Source of the DNA: Lunatimonas sp.
GTDB taxonomy: Bacteria; Bacteroidota; Bacteroidia; Cytophagales; Cyclobacteriaceae
Assembly (NCBI RefSeq): GCF_020832325.1
Contig: NZ_JAFIEU010000002.1
Span: forward strand, 1-64,000
DNA: 64,000 nucleotides
Direction: 5' to 3'
Notes under the pieces: model-generated
Told to the model about the DNA's origin: nothing
Seen by the model: the letters and a program-made list of their open reading frames with translations, nothing else
Database searches by the model: none
Part shown: piece by piece, positions 27,647-36,066 of the stretch
Numbering within the stretch: position 1 is the stretch's first letter
Layout of the letters: each line of letters starts with the position of its first letter
Made by a program: the position numbers and the translations under genes

Positions 27647-28378
27647 TTAGGTTTTTGAGAGCGTGGTTCCGTTCAGGATTTCAGCTATGTGGAGGATCTT
27701 GACGGGACTTTTTTGTCGTTTGAGCAATCCCTCTAGGTGCATGAGGCAGGACATATCTGCCCCAGTGATTACCTCCACCTCTTTGCCGAGGTGATCGGCT
27801 ATGCGGTCCTTTCCCATCTGTACGGATATACCTTCCTCAAAGACGGCAAAGGTTCCGCCAAAACCGCAGCATTCATCCTTTCGGTCGAGGGTAACCAACT
27901 GTAGGTTGGCAACTTTTGCCAATAGGCTTTCCGGCTTATTAAAGTCCTCGCCCACAATTTCGGAAGGCTTGGCGAGCCGTAATCCACGCAATCCGTGGCA
28001 GCTAGAGTGAAATCCCACCTTGTGGGGAAAACTTACGCCCAGCTCTTCCACCTGTAGCACGTCCGTGAGGAACTCGCAAAGTTCGTAAATCTGAGGGCCA
28101 CTGCCATCGTGGGCCAGAACGTGTTCTTTGACGTGAAGTGTGCAACTTCCTGACGGGGCCACGATGTAGTCATACCCCGCAAAGGTCTTCGTGAAGTGGT
28201 CAGAGGTTCCATCACTGAAATGCGCATAGCCCGAGTTGGCCATGGGTTGTCCGCAGCAGGTTTGGTTCTGGGGGTAATCTACGTTTACGCCCAGTTTTTC
28301 CAATAGCTCAAGGGTAGCTATGGCCACCGAAGGGTAAAACTGATCTACGTAGCAGGGTATAAACAATCCAACTTTCAT
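27647..28378 (-). CDS. lutA: Lactate utilization (Fe-S)-binding protein A
   Basis: This 243-residue protein has two CCG domains. The cysteine motifs are NQTCCGQPMANSGYAHF and the repeat copy DRKDECCGFGGTFAV, the same architecture as GlcF/HdrD C-terminal halves. The N-terminus GLFIPCYVDQFYPSVAIATL is typical of LutA (YkgE). It heads lutABC and should start the transcript. A leader of about 140 bases separates it from a candidate promoter at 28521-28528. Confidence 0.95.
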   Translation of the reverse strand: MKVGLFIPCYVDQFYPSVAIATLELLEKLGVNVDYPQNQTCCGQPMANSGYAHFSDGTSDHFTKTFAGYDYIVAPSGSCTLHVKEHVLAHDGSGPQIYELCEFLTDVLQVEELGVSFPHKVGFHSSCHGLRGLRLAKPSEIVGEDFNKPESLLAKVANLQLVTLDRKDECCGFGGTFAVFEEGISVQMGKDRIADHLGKEVEVITGADMSCLMHLEGLLKRQKSPVKILHIAEILNGTTLSKT

Positions 28379-28520
28379 GGGTTAGGTTTTCAATGGTACA
28401 ACATGCCCTAAGGGCGATAGTTTGAGCTAGCACCTTTAAAGATAGCAATAAAGGGAAAAAGGGGCAGTGGATAAAATGATTTTTGATACAAATACACCCG
28501 TTGGGTTTTTTCCTCAGGTC

Positions 28521-28528
28521 CAAAATTA
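28521..28528 (-). promoter_or_regulatory. Candidate -7 box for lutABC
   Basis: TAATTTTG on the minus strand matches TAnnTTTG. At the usual spacing upstream lies TTTC, close to the TTTG element. It predicts a leader of about 138 bases. The rest of the 293-base gap (28379-28671) shows nothing else I can name. Confidence 0.45.
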
Positions 28529-28671
28529 GGGGATATGTGTGAAATACTATCCTGTACTGTGCTGATGGATTTGGCCCCAGTGGACTGGCATGGGAATGGT
28601 CTGGGATATTGAACCAGGCAGTTTGATCAGGATCTTACGGTCGGGCGGTCGCCGTACTTCGAAATGGATGC

Positions 28672-29385
28672 TCACTCGAAATAGGTAAAGATCTCGTCAG
28701 CGATCAATTGGTGGCCGTTTTTATTTGGGTGGTTTACCTGCGACATGAAATGCGTAAGACTATCACCTGCGATAATTCGGTCCTTGAACAATTGATAGCT
28801 GTCTACTAATCCAACTCCATGGGCTTCTGCCAGTCTGACGACCTGATCTCTGTGCTGTTCCAATTCATTATTCGGCTCGAATATATCGATTCGCTGGTCG
28901 GGCGATGGTGTAAGTAGAATAACCTTAAGCTGATGATCCAAGGCCTTTTTAATCATTTCGTTCCAAGCCTGGAAGGCATTTTCCAATCCAATCCCACGAT
29001 CATTCAGTGAATAATCGATGAAGAGAATGTCTGGATGGTGTGTCAGTACCTCGGCGTCAAATCTTTTTCCACCATTGACAGCGTGCTCTCCCCCAATTGC
29101 TGTATTGATCACATTTATTACGGCATAAGGGTATTGTTCTTTCAATTTTATCAGCAAGAGGAAAGGATACGAATCCAGTGTATTTACGGTGGGCGTTTTG
29201 AAGTACCCCGCTGGAACCGAATGGCCATGAAAGACCAGGTTGATGGTCCTATTTTCCGGCCACTTTTTCTCCAATTCGGCTTTTATTTCCTGTAAATAGC
29301 TCGATTTATTCTCAATCCTATTTTCAGGTTTTGGGTTTAATGATGCCAGCATAATAATGATGATGGCGTAAATGAGTTTTTGCAT
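28672..29385 (-). CDS. SGNH/GDSL-type hydrolase, probably exported
   Basis: This is a 237-residue protein with an N-terminal hydrophobic segment (KLIYAIIIIMLASLN) that looks like a signal peptide. The SGNH blocks are LVFHGHSVPAGY (position of the nucleophile Ser), AIGGEHAVNG (Gly), DILFIDYSLNDRGIG (Asn) and VNHPNKNGHQLIADEIF (His). Such enzymes deacylate esters, often on polysaccharides. Specificity is unknown. It stands alone, with lutA about 290 bases downstream. Confidence 0.87.
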   Translation of the reverse strand: MQKLIYAIIIIMLASLNPKPENRIENKSSYLQEIKAELEKKWPENRTINLVFHGHSVPAGYFKTPTVNTLDSYPFLLLIKLKEQYPYAVINVINTAIGGEHAVNGGKRFDAEVLTHHPDILFIDYSLNDRGIGLENAFQAWNEMIKKALDHQLKVILLTPSPDQRIDIFEPNNELEQHRDQVVRLAEAHGVGLVDSYQLFKDRIIAGDSLTHFMSQVNHPNKNGHQLIADEIFTYFE

Positions 29386-29536
29386 ACGTGTAGGTTGTTG
29401 CCGGCAGGTGTGTCATTCGGGTCTAGACGCTGTACCAGAGTAGTAAGTTAACGGATTTCTGCTAAATTTACCCCGATCGAATGGTAATTTACCTCTTGGC
29501 ATCTAAGACTTGGGCTCAGTACTACGTTCATTCGAT

Positions 29537-29569
29537 TTTTGAGGAAGTGTTTTAGTATTGCTAATTTTA
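29537..29569 (+). promoter_or_regulatory. Candidate promoter of the DUF1684 gene
   Basis: TTTTG is followed after about 21 bases by TAATTTTA, seven of eight matches to TAnnTTTG. The start point would fall within a few bases of the ATG at 29577, giving an almost leaderless transcript. Confidence 0.35.
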
Positions 29570-29576
29570 CGGGCCT

Positions 29577-30515
29577 ATGGACCTATATGCTATTAGTTTG
29601 AACTCCCCTGCGAACAGATCGGTGTTTCTATTTGCCCTACTGTTTTTGGTTTTCGGACTTTCCTGCACTACCCAAGAAAGTCGGCTGCAAATTTCGGATA
29701 GTGAACACGAAGCGGATATGGCTACCTGGGAGGATTTGCGAAGGGAGGCGTTGACCGCAGAGGACGGCTGGTTAAACCTAATCGGACTGGAATGGTTAAC
29801 TCCCGGATTAAACAGGATGGGATCCGGCGAAGCGCTTGAGGTGCCTTTGCCACATGAGGCTTTCCCTTCAGAATTAGGGGTTTTTGATTGGTCGGCTCAT
29901 CAGGTTTTTTTCGAGGCAACCGTAGATGGGGTACAAATGGACGGGCAGCAAGTGGTGGGAAAGGTTTTGGTGTTTGATGCCGACACGGGATTGTCGCCTC
30001 TCATGGCGTTTGAATCGCTTCGTTGGCAACTCATTCAGCGGGGGGATCGCATAGGAGTCCGCTTGAGGCATCTGGATTCAGAGGTTGTTCGGAATTTTCA
30101 GGGAGTAGACCGATTCCCTCGTCAGATCGGCTGGCGCAAGGTGGGCATGTTTACACCCTACGAACCCCACAAACTGGTTCCATTGGCCAATGTGCTGGGG
30201 CAGACCCTTCCTACTCCGGCGCTTGGCACGGTAGACTTTGAAGCCGAGGGGAAAAGATTTCAGCTCGATGCGTTTGAAGAAGGGGAAGAGCTTTTTTTGA
30301 TTTTTGCCGATGAGAGCAGCGGCAGATCTACCTATGGGGGAGGGAGATATCTCTATGCGGAAAAGCCTGATGCGGAAGGCAGGGTAATTTTGGATTTTAA
30401 CAAAGCCATCAACCCACCATGTGTGTTCACCCCGTTCGCGACCTGTCCCTTGCCTCCGAAGCAAAATATCGTGGAACTGCTCATCGAGGCAGGAGAGATG
30501 GCCACGTATCAGTGA
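29577..30515 (+). CDS. DUF1684 lipoprotein
   Basis: This is a 312-residue lipoprotein with a signal peptide whose lipobox is VFGLSC (about residue 30). The DUF1684 signature includes EDGWLNLIGLEWLTPGLN, RHLDSEVVRNFQGVDRFP, LIFADESSGRSTYGGGRYL and FNKAINPPCVFTPFATCPLP. The family is widespread in Bacteroidota and Actinobacteria and has no settled activity. It is a single gene. The intergenic region after it runs to the broken map gene. Confidence 0.88.
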   Translation: MDLYAISLNSPANRSVFLFALLFLVFGLSCTTQESRLQISDSEHEADMATWEDLRREALTAEDGWLNLIGLEWLTPGLNRMGSGEALEVPLPHEAFPSELGVFDWSAHQVFFEATVDGVQMDGQQVVGKVLVFDADTGLSPLMAFESLRWQLIQRGDRIGVRLRHLDSEVVRNFQGVDRFPRQIGWRKVGMFTPYEPHKLVPLANVLGQTLPTPALGTVDFEAEGKRFQLDAFEEGEELFLIFADESSGRSTYGGGRYLYAEKPDAEGRVILDFNKAINPPCVFTPFATCPLPPKQNIVELLIEAGEMATYQ

Positions 30516-30597
30516 AGGGCATGTTGGGATTATTAGTTGGTGGGTGACTTTAAATGTGTCAAATACTTTACCTGAGTCTATAGTCCAATAAATCTCA

Positions 30598-30605
30598 TAA
30601 TTTTG
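30598..30605 (+). promoter_or_regulatory. Surviving -7 box upstream of the map pseudogene
   Basis: TAATTTTG is an exact TAnnTTTG match about 50 bases before the pseudogene ATG. The promoter may still be active even though the gene is broken. Confidence 0.4.
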
Positions 30606-30654
30606 TGCACTGTTACTTTGTTATAGGTGGTCATCCAATTATTCAAGTTAAACT

Positions 30655-31040
30655 ATGTCAATAACTAAAGAATCAGAGCTTATCGGGATGAAGCGGGTAA
30701 GCGAAGCAGTTGCATGTACGCTTAGGGAGATGATTGGCTTCGCCCGGCCTGGTATGGCCACAAAGCAGCTAGATGACTTTGGGGCAGAAATTTACACGAA
30801 CAACCCGATGAGCTTTTAAATCACAGAAACAAATTTGACCAAAGGCGATTCAAGAAGAATTCGGTTGTAGCTATTGAAACGTTTATTTCAACGGCTTCCA
30901 CGTACGCAGTTGAGCAGCGAGATGGTTGGACACTAGTCGGTGATAGAGGGGGCTTTATGGCTCAACATGAACATACGATCGTCGTAACAGACCATATGCC
31001 GATCATTTTGACGGAGAGCAATGGATTATGGTCCGATTGA
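30655..31040 (+). pseudogene. map: Type I methionine aminopeptidase remnant with internal deletion and frameshift
   Basis: The first 45 codons read as the N-terminus of type I Map (KESELIGMKRVSEAVACTLR, GMATKQLDDFGAEI). The frame then stops at TAA. In frame +2, starting at the junction near 30791, 82 codons read as the Map C-terminus: LHEQPDELLNHRNKFDQRRF, VVAIETFISTASTYAVEQ and GGFMAQHEHTIVVTD, ending at TGA 31038-31040. Roughly half of the normal 250-residue protein is missing, including most metal ligands, so it cannot be active. The sides stay close to consensus, so the loss looks recent. An intact map is presumably elsewhere in the genome. Confidence 0.9.
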
Positions 31041-31063
31041 GCCGCTTCGATGCCAGCTTTTCT

Positions 31064-31426
31064 CTACTGTAGCTTTTCATTTTCCTTATGCCGGTCCTTG
31101 TCTCGGGTGGATTTCTTCTCAAAGTTCTTTTCCAGTGCTGCACTTAGGTCTATACCGGTTTGGTTAGCGAGGCATATAAGCACCCAAAGTACATCGGCCA
31201 TTTCGTCAGCGAGGTCTTTATCCCGGTCACTTTGCTTAAAGGACTGTTCTCCGTATTTGCGTGCGACAATTCGCGCCACCTCCCCGACCTCTTCTGTCAG
31301 AATGGCCATGTTCGTCAGCTCGTTAAAATAACGGACACCAGTGGTGTTGATCCATTCATCTACGCGCTTCTGCGCTTCAGCGATGGTTAGGGGATTGGAT
31401 TTGTTTTGCATGGATTCGTTTGCCAT
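31064..31426 (-). CDS. MazG-like nucleotide pyrophosphohydrolase
   Basis: This is 120 residues of an all-alpha NTP pyrophosphohydrolase. The Mg2+ ligands are in ILTEEVGEVARIVARKYGEQ (ExxE) and KDLADEMADVLWVLICLAN (ExxD). It hydrolyses (d)NTPs to monophosphates and pyrophosphate, a pool-cleaning role. ATG at 31426 overlaps the 3' end of the ABC ATPase gene by about 50 bases; ATG at 31411 would shorten the overlap. It is convergent with the map pseudogene. Confidence 0.9.
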   Translation of the reverse strand: MANESMQNKSNPLTIAEAQKRVDEWINTTGVRYFNELTNMAILTEEVGEVARIVARKYGEQSFKQSDRDKDLADEMADVLWVLICLANQTGIDLSAALEKNFEKKSTRDKDRHKENEKLQ

Positions 31427-32900
31427 TTTCCAAGAGTATTTCTTTATCTACTGATTCGGGAATGTCGTCTGCGTAGTGGCTTACATAGACCAGCCCGATC
31501 GGTGCCTCCCGACAGATATGGTCTACAATGTGTTTGAAGCGGGTCCGCTGTTCATCGTCCATTCCTTGGGCTGCTTCATCCAATATCAGCAAGGCAGGCT
31601 TTTTGATCATGGCTCTGGCCAATAGACAAAACCGCTGATCTTCGAGGCTGGCTTGATGCAGCAGGAGACGCTGTACGTGTGGTATCTGAAGGGCGGCGAG
31701 CCAGTGCTTGGCCATTTCGGTTTGTTCCGGTGTTGCCTGCCGAAAGAGGCCCATCGTATCAAACAATCCGGAAAGGACTACCTTGAGGCAGGTTTGGTTT
31801 TGGGGAAAGTACCTGCTAAGCTCGGGAGACACGAAGCCAACCGGTCGCTTGATATCCCATATAGATTCCCCCGTGCCCCGTTTGCGGTCAAACAAGGAAA
31901 AATCGTTGGCGTAGGCTTGGGGGTTTTCTCCGAGCAGCAAGCTGATCAGGGTGGATTTCCCAGCGCCATTGTGGCCTTTGAGTGCCCATCGCTCGCCGGG
32001 TTTGACGGTCCACTGCACGGTATCCAGCAATAGCTTGTCGCCGTATCGAATAGAAACGTCGCGCAGTTCGATGAGATTTTTGTAGGGAACCGACGGATAG
32101 TCGCTGATCAAAGCTTTGATATGCGCAGTCTCTTCTGGAGAAACTGCCGGTTTTTCCACCGTCAGGCTTGATCGGTCCGGCACAGGAAGTAGGTTTCCCT
32201 GACTGATTTTACCCACATGGGTGATCGCTTTTGGGATCTCCTCCGGGGAGGTAGTCATTACTACCTGAATGCCAGATCCTATGATTTGATCCAGGATGCC
32301 GTCGAATGCCTGGCGCGTCGCCAGGTCAAGTCCCGTGAGCGGCCGGTCCATTAGAAAGAGTTTGGGATTTTTTAGTAGTGCAACGGCAATGGCCAGTCTG
32401 CGGGTTTCTCCATTGGAGAGTTTGATCAGTGATTTCTCGGCAAGGGGGGTCAGGCCCAGCAGGGCCATGGTATTTTCCTTGTTCCAGTACCCGGGTCGTT
32501 TTCCTTCCGTTTGGTCTAGGTAGTTGGAGACGGTATCGGCTTCTTCGGATTCGCTGCTGTTGAACCGTTGCTGGTAATAAAACTCCTGTACGTTGGACTT
32601 ATTCTTAAATGTATAGGCTTGGGAAACAAAAGACACCAAGTCGCGAAAGCTATTTACTTTGCCCTGCTTGGACTGTTCCTCCTGATAGATTTGGGAAAAA
32701 AACCGCGTTATTCGCCCCTGGGTGATGGAGGTGCGTCCATACAGGGTTTCGAGAAAAGCCGTCTTTTCGGCGCCTGAGGCAGCAAGTATGGCCCAATGCT
32801 CTCCGGTCTGCATCGAAAAGTCCAGTCCTTGAAAAAGGACTTTGTCGTTTTTACGAATGGTAGCGTTTTCAATGGTTAAAAAGGGTAGATTCTGGTGCAT
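31377..32900 (-). CDS. Tandem ABC ATPase, ModF-like, with one degenerate site
   Basis: This is a 507-residue soluble protein with two ABC domains in one chain and no membrane segments. Domain 1 (about 8-235) has an altered Walker A ILAASGAEKTAFLE, a good signature LSNGE and Walker B LFLMDRPLTGLD, where Arg replaces the catalytic Glu. Domain 2 (about 275-500) has a canonical Walker A LKGHNGAGKSTL, Walker B LLILDEAAQGMD and a poor signature ASLEDQR. The layout and the QGMD motif resemble ModF. One composite ATP site is therefore intact and the other degenerate. The role is unknown; no permease is adjacent. Confidence 0.85.
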   Translation of the reverse strand: MHQNLPFLTIENATIRKNDKVLFQGLDFSMQTGEHWAILAASGAEKTAFLETLYGRTSITQGRITRFFSQIYQEEQSKQGKVNSFRDLVSFVSQAYTFKNKSNVQEFYYQQRFNSSESEEADTVSNYLDQTEGKRPGYWNKENTMALLGLTPLAEKSLIKLSNGETRRLAIAVALLKNPKLFLMDRPLTGLDLATRQAFDGILDQIIGSGIQVVMTTSPEEIPKAITHVGKISQGNLLPVPDRSSLTVEKPAVSPEETAHIKALISDYPSVPYKNLIELRDVSIRYGDKLLLDTVQWTVKPGERWALKGHNGAGKSTLISLLLGENPQAYANDFSLFDRKRGTGESIWDIKRPVGFVSPELSRYFPQNQTCLKVVLSGLFDTMGLFRQATPEQTEMAKHWLAALQIPHVQRLLLHQASLEDQRFCLLARAMIKKPALLILDEAAQGMDDEQRTRFKHIVDHICREAPIGLVYVSHYADDIPESVDKEILLENGKRIHAKQIQSPNHR

Positions 32901-32933
32901 ATTCGTGGTAAAAATCCGCTGGAAATTCTTGTC

Positions 32934-33386
32934 TTACACTTTGTTTTTGGAGTCAAGGATGATGGTTACGGGCCCATCGTTTACCAATGCTACCTGCATA
33001 TTGGCACCAAACTCACCGGTTTCAATAGACTTGCCCATTTCCCCTATCAGTGCAGCGATGGTTTTTTCGTACAGTGGGATGGCTATATCCGGCTTTGCGG
33101 CCTTGATGTAGGACGGGCGATTGCCTTTTTTGGTGCTGGCGTGTAAGGTAAACTGACTGATGAGCAGCAGGTCTCCCGCTGCCTCTAGGATGCTCCGGTT
33201 CATGACCCCTTGATCATCTGGGAAAATACGCATCTGCACAATTTTACGACTGATCCACTGTATATCCTCCTCATTATCGGCGTCTTCAATCCCTAGCAAT
33301 ACGAGCAGACCGATCCCGATTTTTCCGCGTATCTCTCCGGAAATCGCGACCGATGCTTCTGAAACGCGCTGTAATACGGCTATCAT
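32934..33386 (-). CDS. dtd: D-aminoacyl-tRNA deacylase
   Basis: This is 150 residues from ATG at 33386; the track begins at a TTG two codons earlier. It carries the DTD motifs VLQRVSEASVAISGE, LLVLLGIEDADNEEDI, LLISQFTLHASTKKGNRPSY (the SQFTL motif) and ALVNDGPVTIIL (the NxGPVT proofreading motif, here NDGPVT). It removes D-amino acids and glycine from mischarged tRNAs. It lies 33 bases before the ABC ATPase gene and ten after the oxidoreductase gene, in a minus-strand run. Confidence 0.96.
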   Translation of the reverse strand: MIAVLQRVSEASVAISGEIRGKIGIGLLVLLGIEDADNEEDIQWISRKIVQMRIFPDDQGVMNRSILEAAGDLLLISQFTLHASTKKGNRPSYIKAAKPDIAIPLYEKTIAALIGEMGKSIETGEFGANMQVALVNDGPVTIILDSKNKV

Positions 33387-33396
33387 CGGCAATGGG

Positions 33397-34116
33397 TTAA
33401 AGTTGATGCATCTCCTCGTTGGAAACGGTTTCTATCATTTTCACAGAGGACCGTTTTGCATAGATCAGCATGGCCTTGGCCACTTGATGGTCGTAGATAG
33501 GCTTGTACTTTTTGAGGACCCCAAGGGCAGTGATACCCCGCATGACCAGGGATCCGATTTCCTCTCCCAGCCTGGATTCGCGGCGGTTTCCGAGCAATAC
33601 CGATGGCTGAAATATCGCGAGGTAGTGAAAAGCGATCAGCTTGAGATCGTCCTCGGTTTCGCCCTTCACGCGGCTGTAGAATACGCTGGATTGCGGATTA
33701 GCCCCAACGGAACTCACGTACATAAATTTGCTGGTTCCCTGATGATAGGCCCATTGGGCAAAGTCAACTACATAGTCGTGGTCTATCTGGTAAAACGCAT
33801 CCCGGGATCCAGCTTTCTTGATGGTGGTGCCCAACGAACAAAAGCCGTGTATCTCCACCGACTTCTCTTCCAGCCATCCGATCAACGCATGATAGTCACC
33901 TCCCATATTTCGCTGCCGGATTTTCTCGATCAGGTTGGTAAGGTGCAATCTTTCAAAATCCACGGTCACCTGGATTAGTTTTTCGTGTTTGATGGCTAGT
34001 TCACGCCTACCAAATGAGATAACATACGTATACTCGGGGTCCTTGAACAACTGATGAAGCACCTGCATGCCTACCAGTCCAGATCCCCCAGCAACAAACG
34101 CGATCTTTTTTATCAT
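33397..34116 (-). CDS. NAD(P)-binding oxidoreductase of the HTATIP2/YtfG-like type
   Basis: This is 239 residues with an N-terminal Rossmann motif KIAFVAGGSGLVGMQVLHQL. FCSLGTTIKKAGSRDAFYQI and FMYVSSVGANPQSSVFYSRV, with Tyr and a Lys/Arg shortly after, resemble the TIP30/HTATIP2 atypical SDR group; the tail includes FQPSVLLGNRRESRLGE. The substrate is unknown. Its ATG overlaps the DUF1232 gene's stop by four bases. Confidence 0.86.
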   Translation of the reverse strand: MIKKIAFVAGGSGLVGMQVLHQLFKDPEYTYVISFGRRELAIKHEKLIQVTVDFERLHLTNLIEKIRQRNMGGDYHALIGWLEEKSVEIHGFCSLGTTIKKAGSRDAFYQIDHDYVVDFAQWAYHQGTSKFMYVSSVGANPQSSVFYSRVKGETEDDLKLIAFHYLAIFQPSVLLGNRRESRLGEEIGSLVMRGITALGVLKKYKPIYDHQVAKAMLIYAKRSSVKMIETVSNEEMHQL

Positions 34117-34544
34117 AATCTGATATCCGTTTTAGGTCGGTTTTGCTCCCAAAACAGGAACTTTTCAATGTCTGCCTGTAGGCTTTTGTATATACCCAAA
34201 AGCACGGATAAGTCGTCCACGTAGCCTACAAAGGGTATAAAGTCCGGAACCATATCTAAGGGTAGCGCGAAGTAAAACAGCCCTAGGACCAGCAATCCCA
34301 ACGAGCGGCTGGAGAGGCTTTTGTAGTCTCCCTTGATGTGGGCTGTGAGCATTCGAACGAATATTTCTAGTTGTATACGCGCACCTGCCACCAGCGGTGT
34401 TTCCATCAGTTCGTACGTTTTTAAGCGTACTCGGTAGATTAGTTCCCTTAGCTTCGATTCCGAGGCGGCGATGCGCTGCGCCTTTGCAAAGTAGATTGCT
34501 TTTGCTTTCTCGAAGACCTGCTGGTACTCTTCCTTTATGTTCAT
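34113..34544 (-). CDS. YkvA-family (DUF1232) membrane protein
   Basis: This is 143 residues from ATG at 34544; the track TTG adds three codons. The DUF1232 core LGLFYFALPLDMVPDFIPFV is followed by GYVDDLSVLLGIYKSL, the family's amphipathic/membrane hairpin. The N-terminal half is charged and helical. Function is not established. It overlaps the oxidoreductase gene downstream by four bases and follows the gene at 34555 after ten bases. Confidence 0.88.
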   Translation of the reverse strand: MNIKEEYQQVFEKAKAIYFAKAQRIAASESKLRELIYRVRLKTYELMETPLVAGARIQLEIFVRMLTAHIKGDYKSLSSRSLGLLVLGLFYFALPLDMVPDFIPFVGYVDDLSVLLGIYKSLQADIEKFLFWEQNRPKTDIRL

Positions 34545-34554
34545 AGTTGGCAAG

Positions 34555-35076
34555 TTAGAAATATACCTGGATTTCGGATTTTATTTTTTTGCGGGCGCCT
34601 GCTATCACATCATTTTCGCTTTCCAGAGAAAGCTGAAAAATCCGCTTGGCAAGTTCAATACCCTGTGCTTCCGGAGCCAATCCCTTATTGGCCCGATTGA
34701 TCAGCGTGATGACCTGTTCTACAGCGTTTCGCACGTCTTCCCAAGCTTCGTCGGAAAAGTACACTTGCTGGGAAAGGTTGTGATTAAACTCCTCGCGCAC
34801 TTCGTTTATCAACAGCACATAGAGCTCGGATGCGGCTAGCCCTCCTTGGTTAATGCGCCGCACCAGATTGTTTGGTGTGATGCGTTCCAGCAGAAGACAA
34901 AGTCGCTCGGCCGCCTGTACCCGAAGGGGCAGGATAGTGTCGGTGTTTTTGGTTTTGAGTTCGAGTACACGCTTCTCCCATTCTTTTTTCAAAAAAGAAA
35001 TGGTTACAATATACATGCCGTAAACCGCCAAACCGGCGGGCAACAAAACCTTTAAAAGTTCCGAGATAAATTCCAT
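34555..35076 (-). CDS. Conserved Bacteroidota membrane-anchored protein of unknown function
   Basis: This is 173 residues. One N-terminal membrane helix (LLKVLLPAGLAVYGMYIVTI) is followed by a charged helical cytoplasmic domain. QAAERLCLLLERITPNNLVR and LYVLLINEVREEFNHNLSQQ resemble the DUF7935 family seen across Cytophagales. No catalytic motif is visible. It leads a tightly spaced minus-strand run with the DUF1232 gene, the oxidoreductase gene and dtd. Confidence 0.82.
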   Translation of the reverse strand: MEFISELLKVLLPAGLAVYGMYIVTISFLKKEWEKRVLELKTKNTDTILPLRVQAAERLCLLLERITPNNLVRRINQGGLAASELYVLLINEVREEFNHNLSQQVYFSDEAWEDVRNAVEQVITLINRANKGLAPEAQGIELAKRIFQLSLESENDVIAGARKKIKSEIQVYF

Positions 35077-35148
35077 GTTTTGTAGTATTAACGTTCTAAT
35101 ATCTTAAATCTATGCTTCCCATGCTATAGGTGTCGGTTTTTTCTACCG

Positions 35149-35156
35149 TATCTTTG
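35149..35156 (+). promoter_or_regulatory. Candidate -7 box for the IscA-like gene
   Basis: TATCTTTG matches TAnnTTTG exactly, about 30 bases before the ATG at 35189. No clear TTTG is present at the -33 position. Confidence 0.45.
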
Positions 35157-35188
35157 AACCTTTAGACGCACAAAGGAATTTATTTGTC

Positions 35189-35503
35189 ATGTTGAATCCA
35201 ATAAGTATTTCGGCAAAGGCACTGGATGAAATCAAAAACATCATGCTCCATAAAAACATTCCCGGCGAATATACACTACGGGTGGGTGTTAAGGGCGGCG
35301 GATGCGGAGGTGTATCTTACATGCTGGGCTTTGATAAGCCCAAGACCGATGATCAGGTGTTTGAATGGGAGGGTTTGGAGATTCTCATTGAGAAAAAACA
35401 CGTGATGTTTTTGATGGGTATGCACATCGATTTCTTTGAGAGTAGCGAAGCCCGGGGATTTACGTTTATCAATCCGGAGGTACCTAAACGGCACGATGCC
35501 TGA
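35189..35503 (+). CDS. IscA/HesB-like protein lacking the C-terminal CxC
   Basis: This is a 104-residue HesB/IscA-fold protein: ISISAKALDEIKNIMLHKNI, RVGVKGGGCGGVSYMLGFD and SSEARGFTFINPEVP. The first conserved cysteine (GGGCGG) is present. The protein ends in PKRHDA, where canonical A-type carriers have the CGCG(E/S)SF motif, so two of the three cluster-binding cysteines are missing. A single Cys could still allow cluster transfer in a dimer, or the protein may have another role. It is a single plus-strand gene. Confidence 0.88.
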   Translation: MLNPISISAKALDEIKNIMLHKNIPGEYTLRVGVKGGGCGGVSYMLGFDKPKTDDQVFEWEGLEILIEKKHVMFLMGMHIDFFESSEARGFTFINPEVPKRHDA

Positions 35504-35514
35504 ATCGCACCCTT

Positions 35515-35976
35515 TCAAATAAGTCCTTCGAATCCATATTTCATAGTAGACCAGAACGCATCTAGGGCGATGATACGGGGCTTTAAGAAAGAAATGATGT
35601 CTCCCCATTGTGCCTGATCCATCACACTTACCAGATTCAGGCGTTTTTCGATCTTGGCTATGGGCTGCCCCGACTCCGTGAGGGCGTGCAGTTCCCAGTC
35701 CCAAGGTTCGCCCAGCTCTGTGTGCAGGATTTTTTCAAATTGTCGGAACTGGTCAAAAAACAATTCCCGGATATCTGGGTCAGGATGGACAATTTCTATC
35801 CCTATGGAGGCAAAGTTTCGCTCGGCTTTCATCCGGAAATAGATTCCCTTGATACCGGTTTTGTAGTTCTGCCATTGCAGTCGTGTACCTTCGGCGGATG
35901 GTACGGGTTTCATGTATAAGCCAAATGCCGTCCAAAACGCTTGCTTTATTTTGCTAACTTGGTTTCGTGTATACAT
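35515..35976 (-). CDS. DUF4268-family protein
   Basis: This is a 153-residue protein resembling the DUF4268 family found in Bacteroidota, with ACTAFG-like aromatic-rich segments such as KQAFWTAFGLYMKP, GIKGIYFRMKAERNFASIGI and ELFFDQFRQFEKIL. It has no signal peptide or membrane segment. Related domains occur beside nucleases in some genomes, but no activity can be claimed here. It is convergent with the IscA-like gene. Confidence 0.8.
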   Translation of the reverse strand: MYTRNQVSKIKQAFWTAFGLYMKPVPSAEGTRLQWQNYKTGIKGIYFRMKAERNFASIGIEIVHPDPDIRELFFDQFRQFEKILHTELGEPWDWELHALTESGQPIAKIEKRLNLVSVMDQAQWGDIISFLKPRIIALDAFWSTMKYGFEGLI

Positions 35977-36066
35977 ACGGAAAAAACGGATCGCAGCGAT
36001 GTATCAGAGGTTTTCCAGGCGAAAGGAGCTATACATCAAATCCCGTCCCATGGCCATTTCGTGCTA

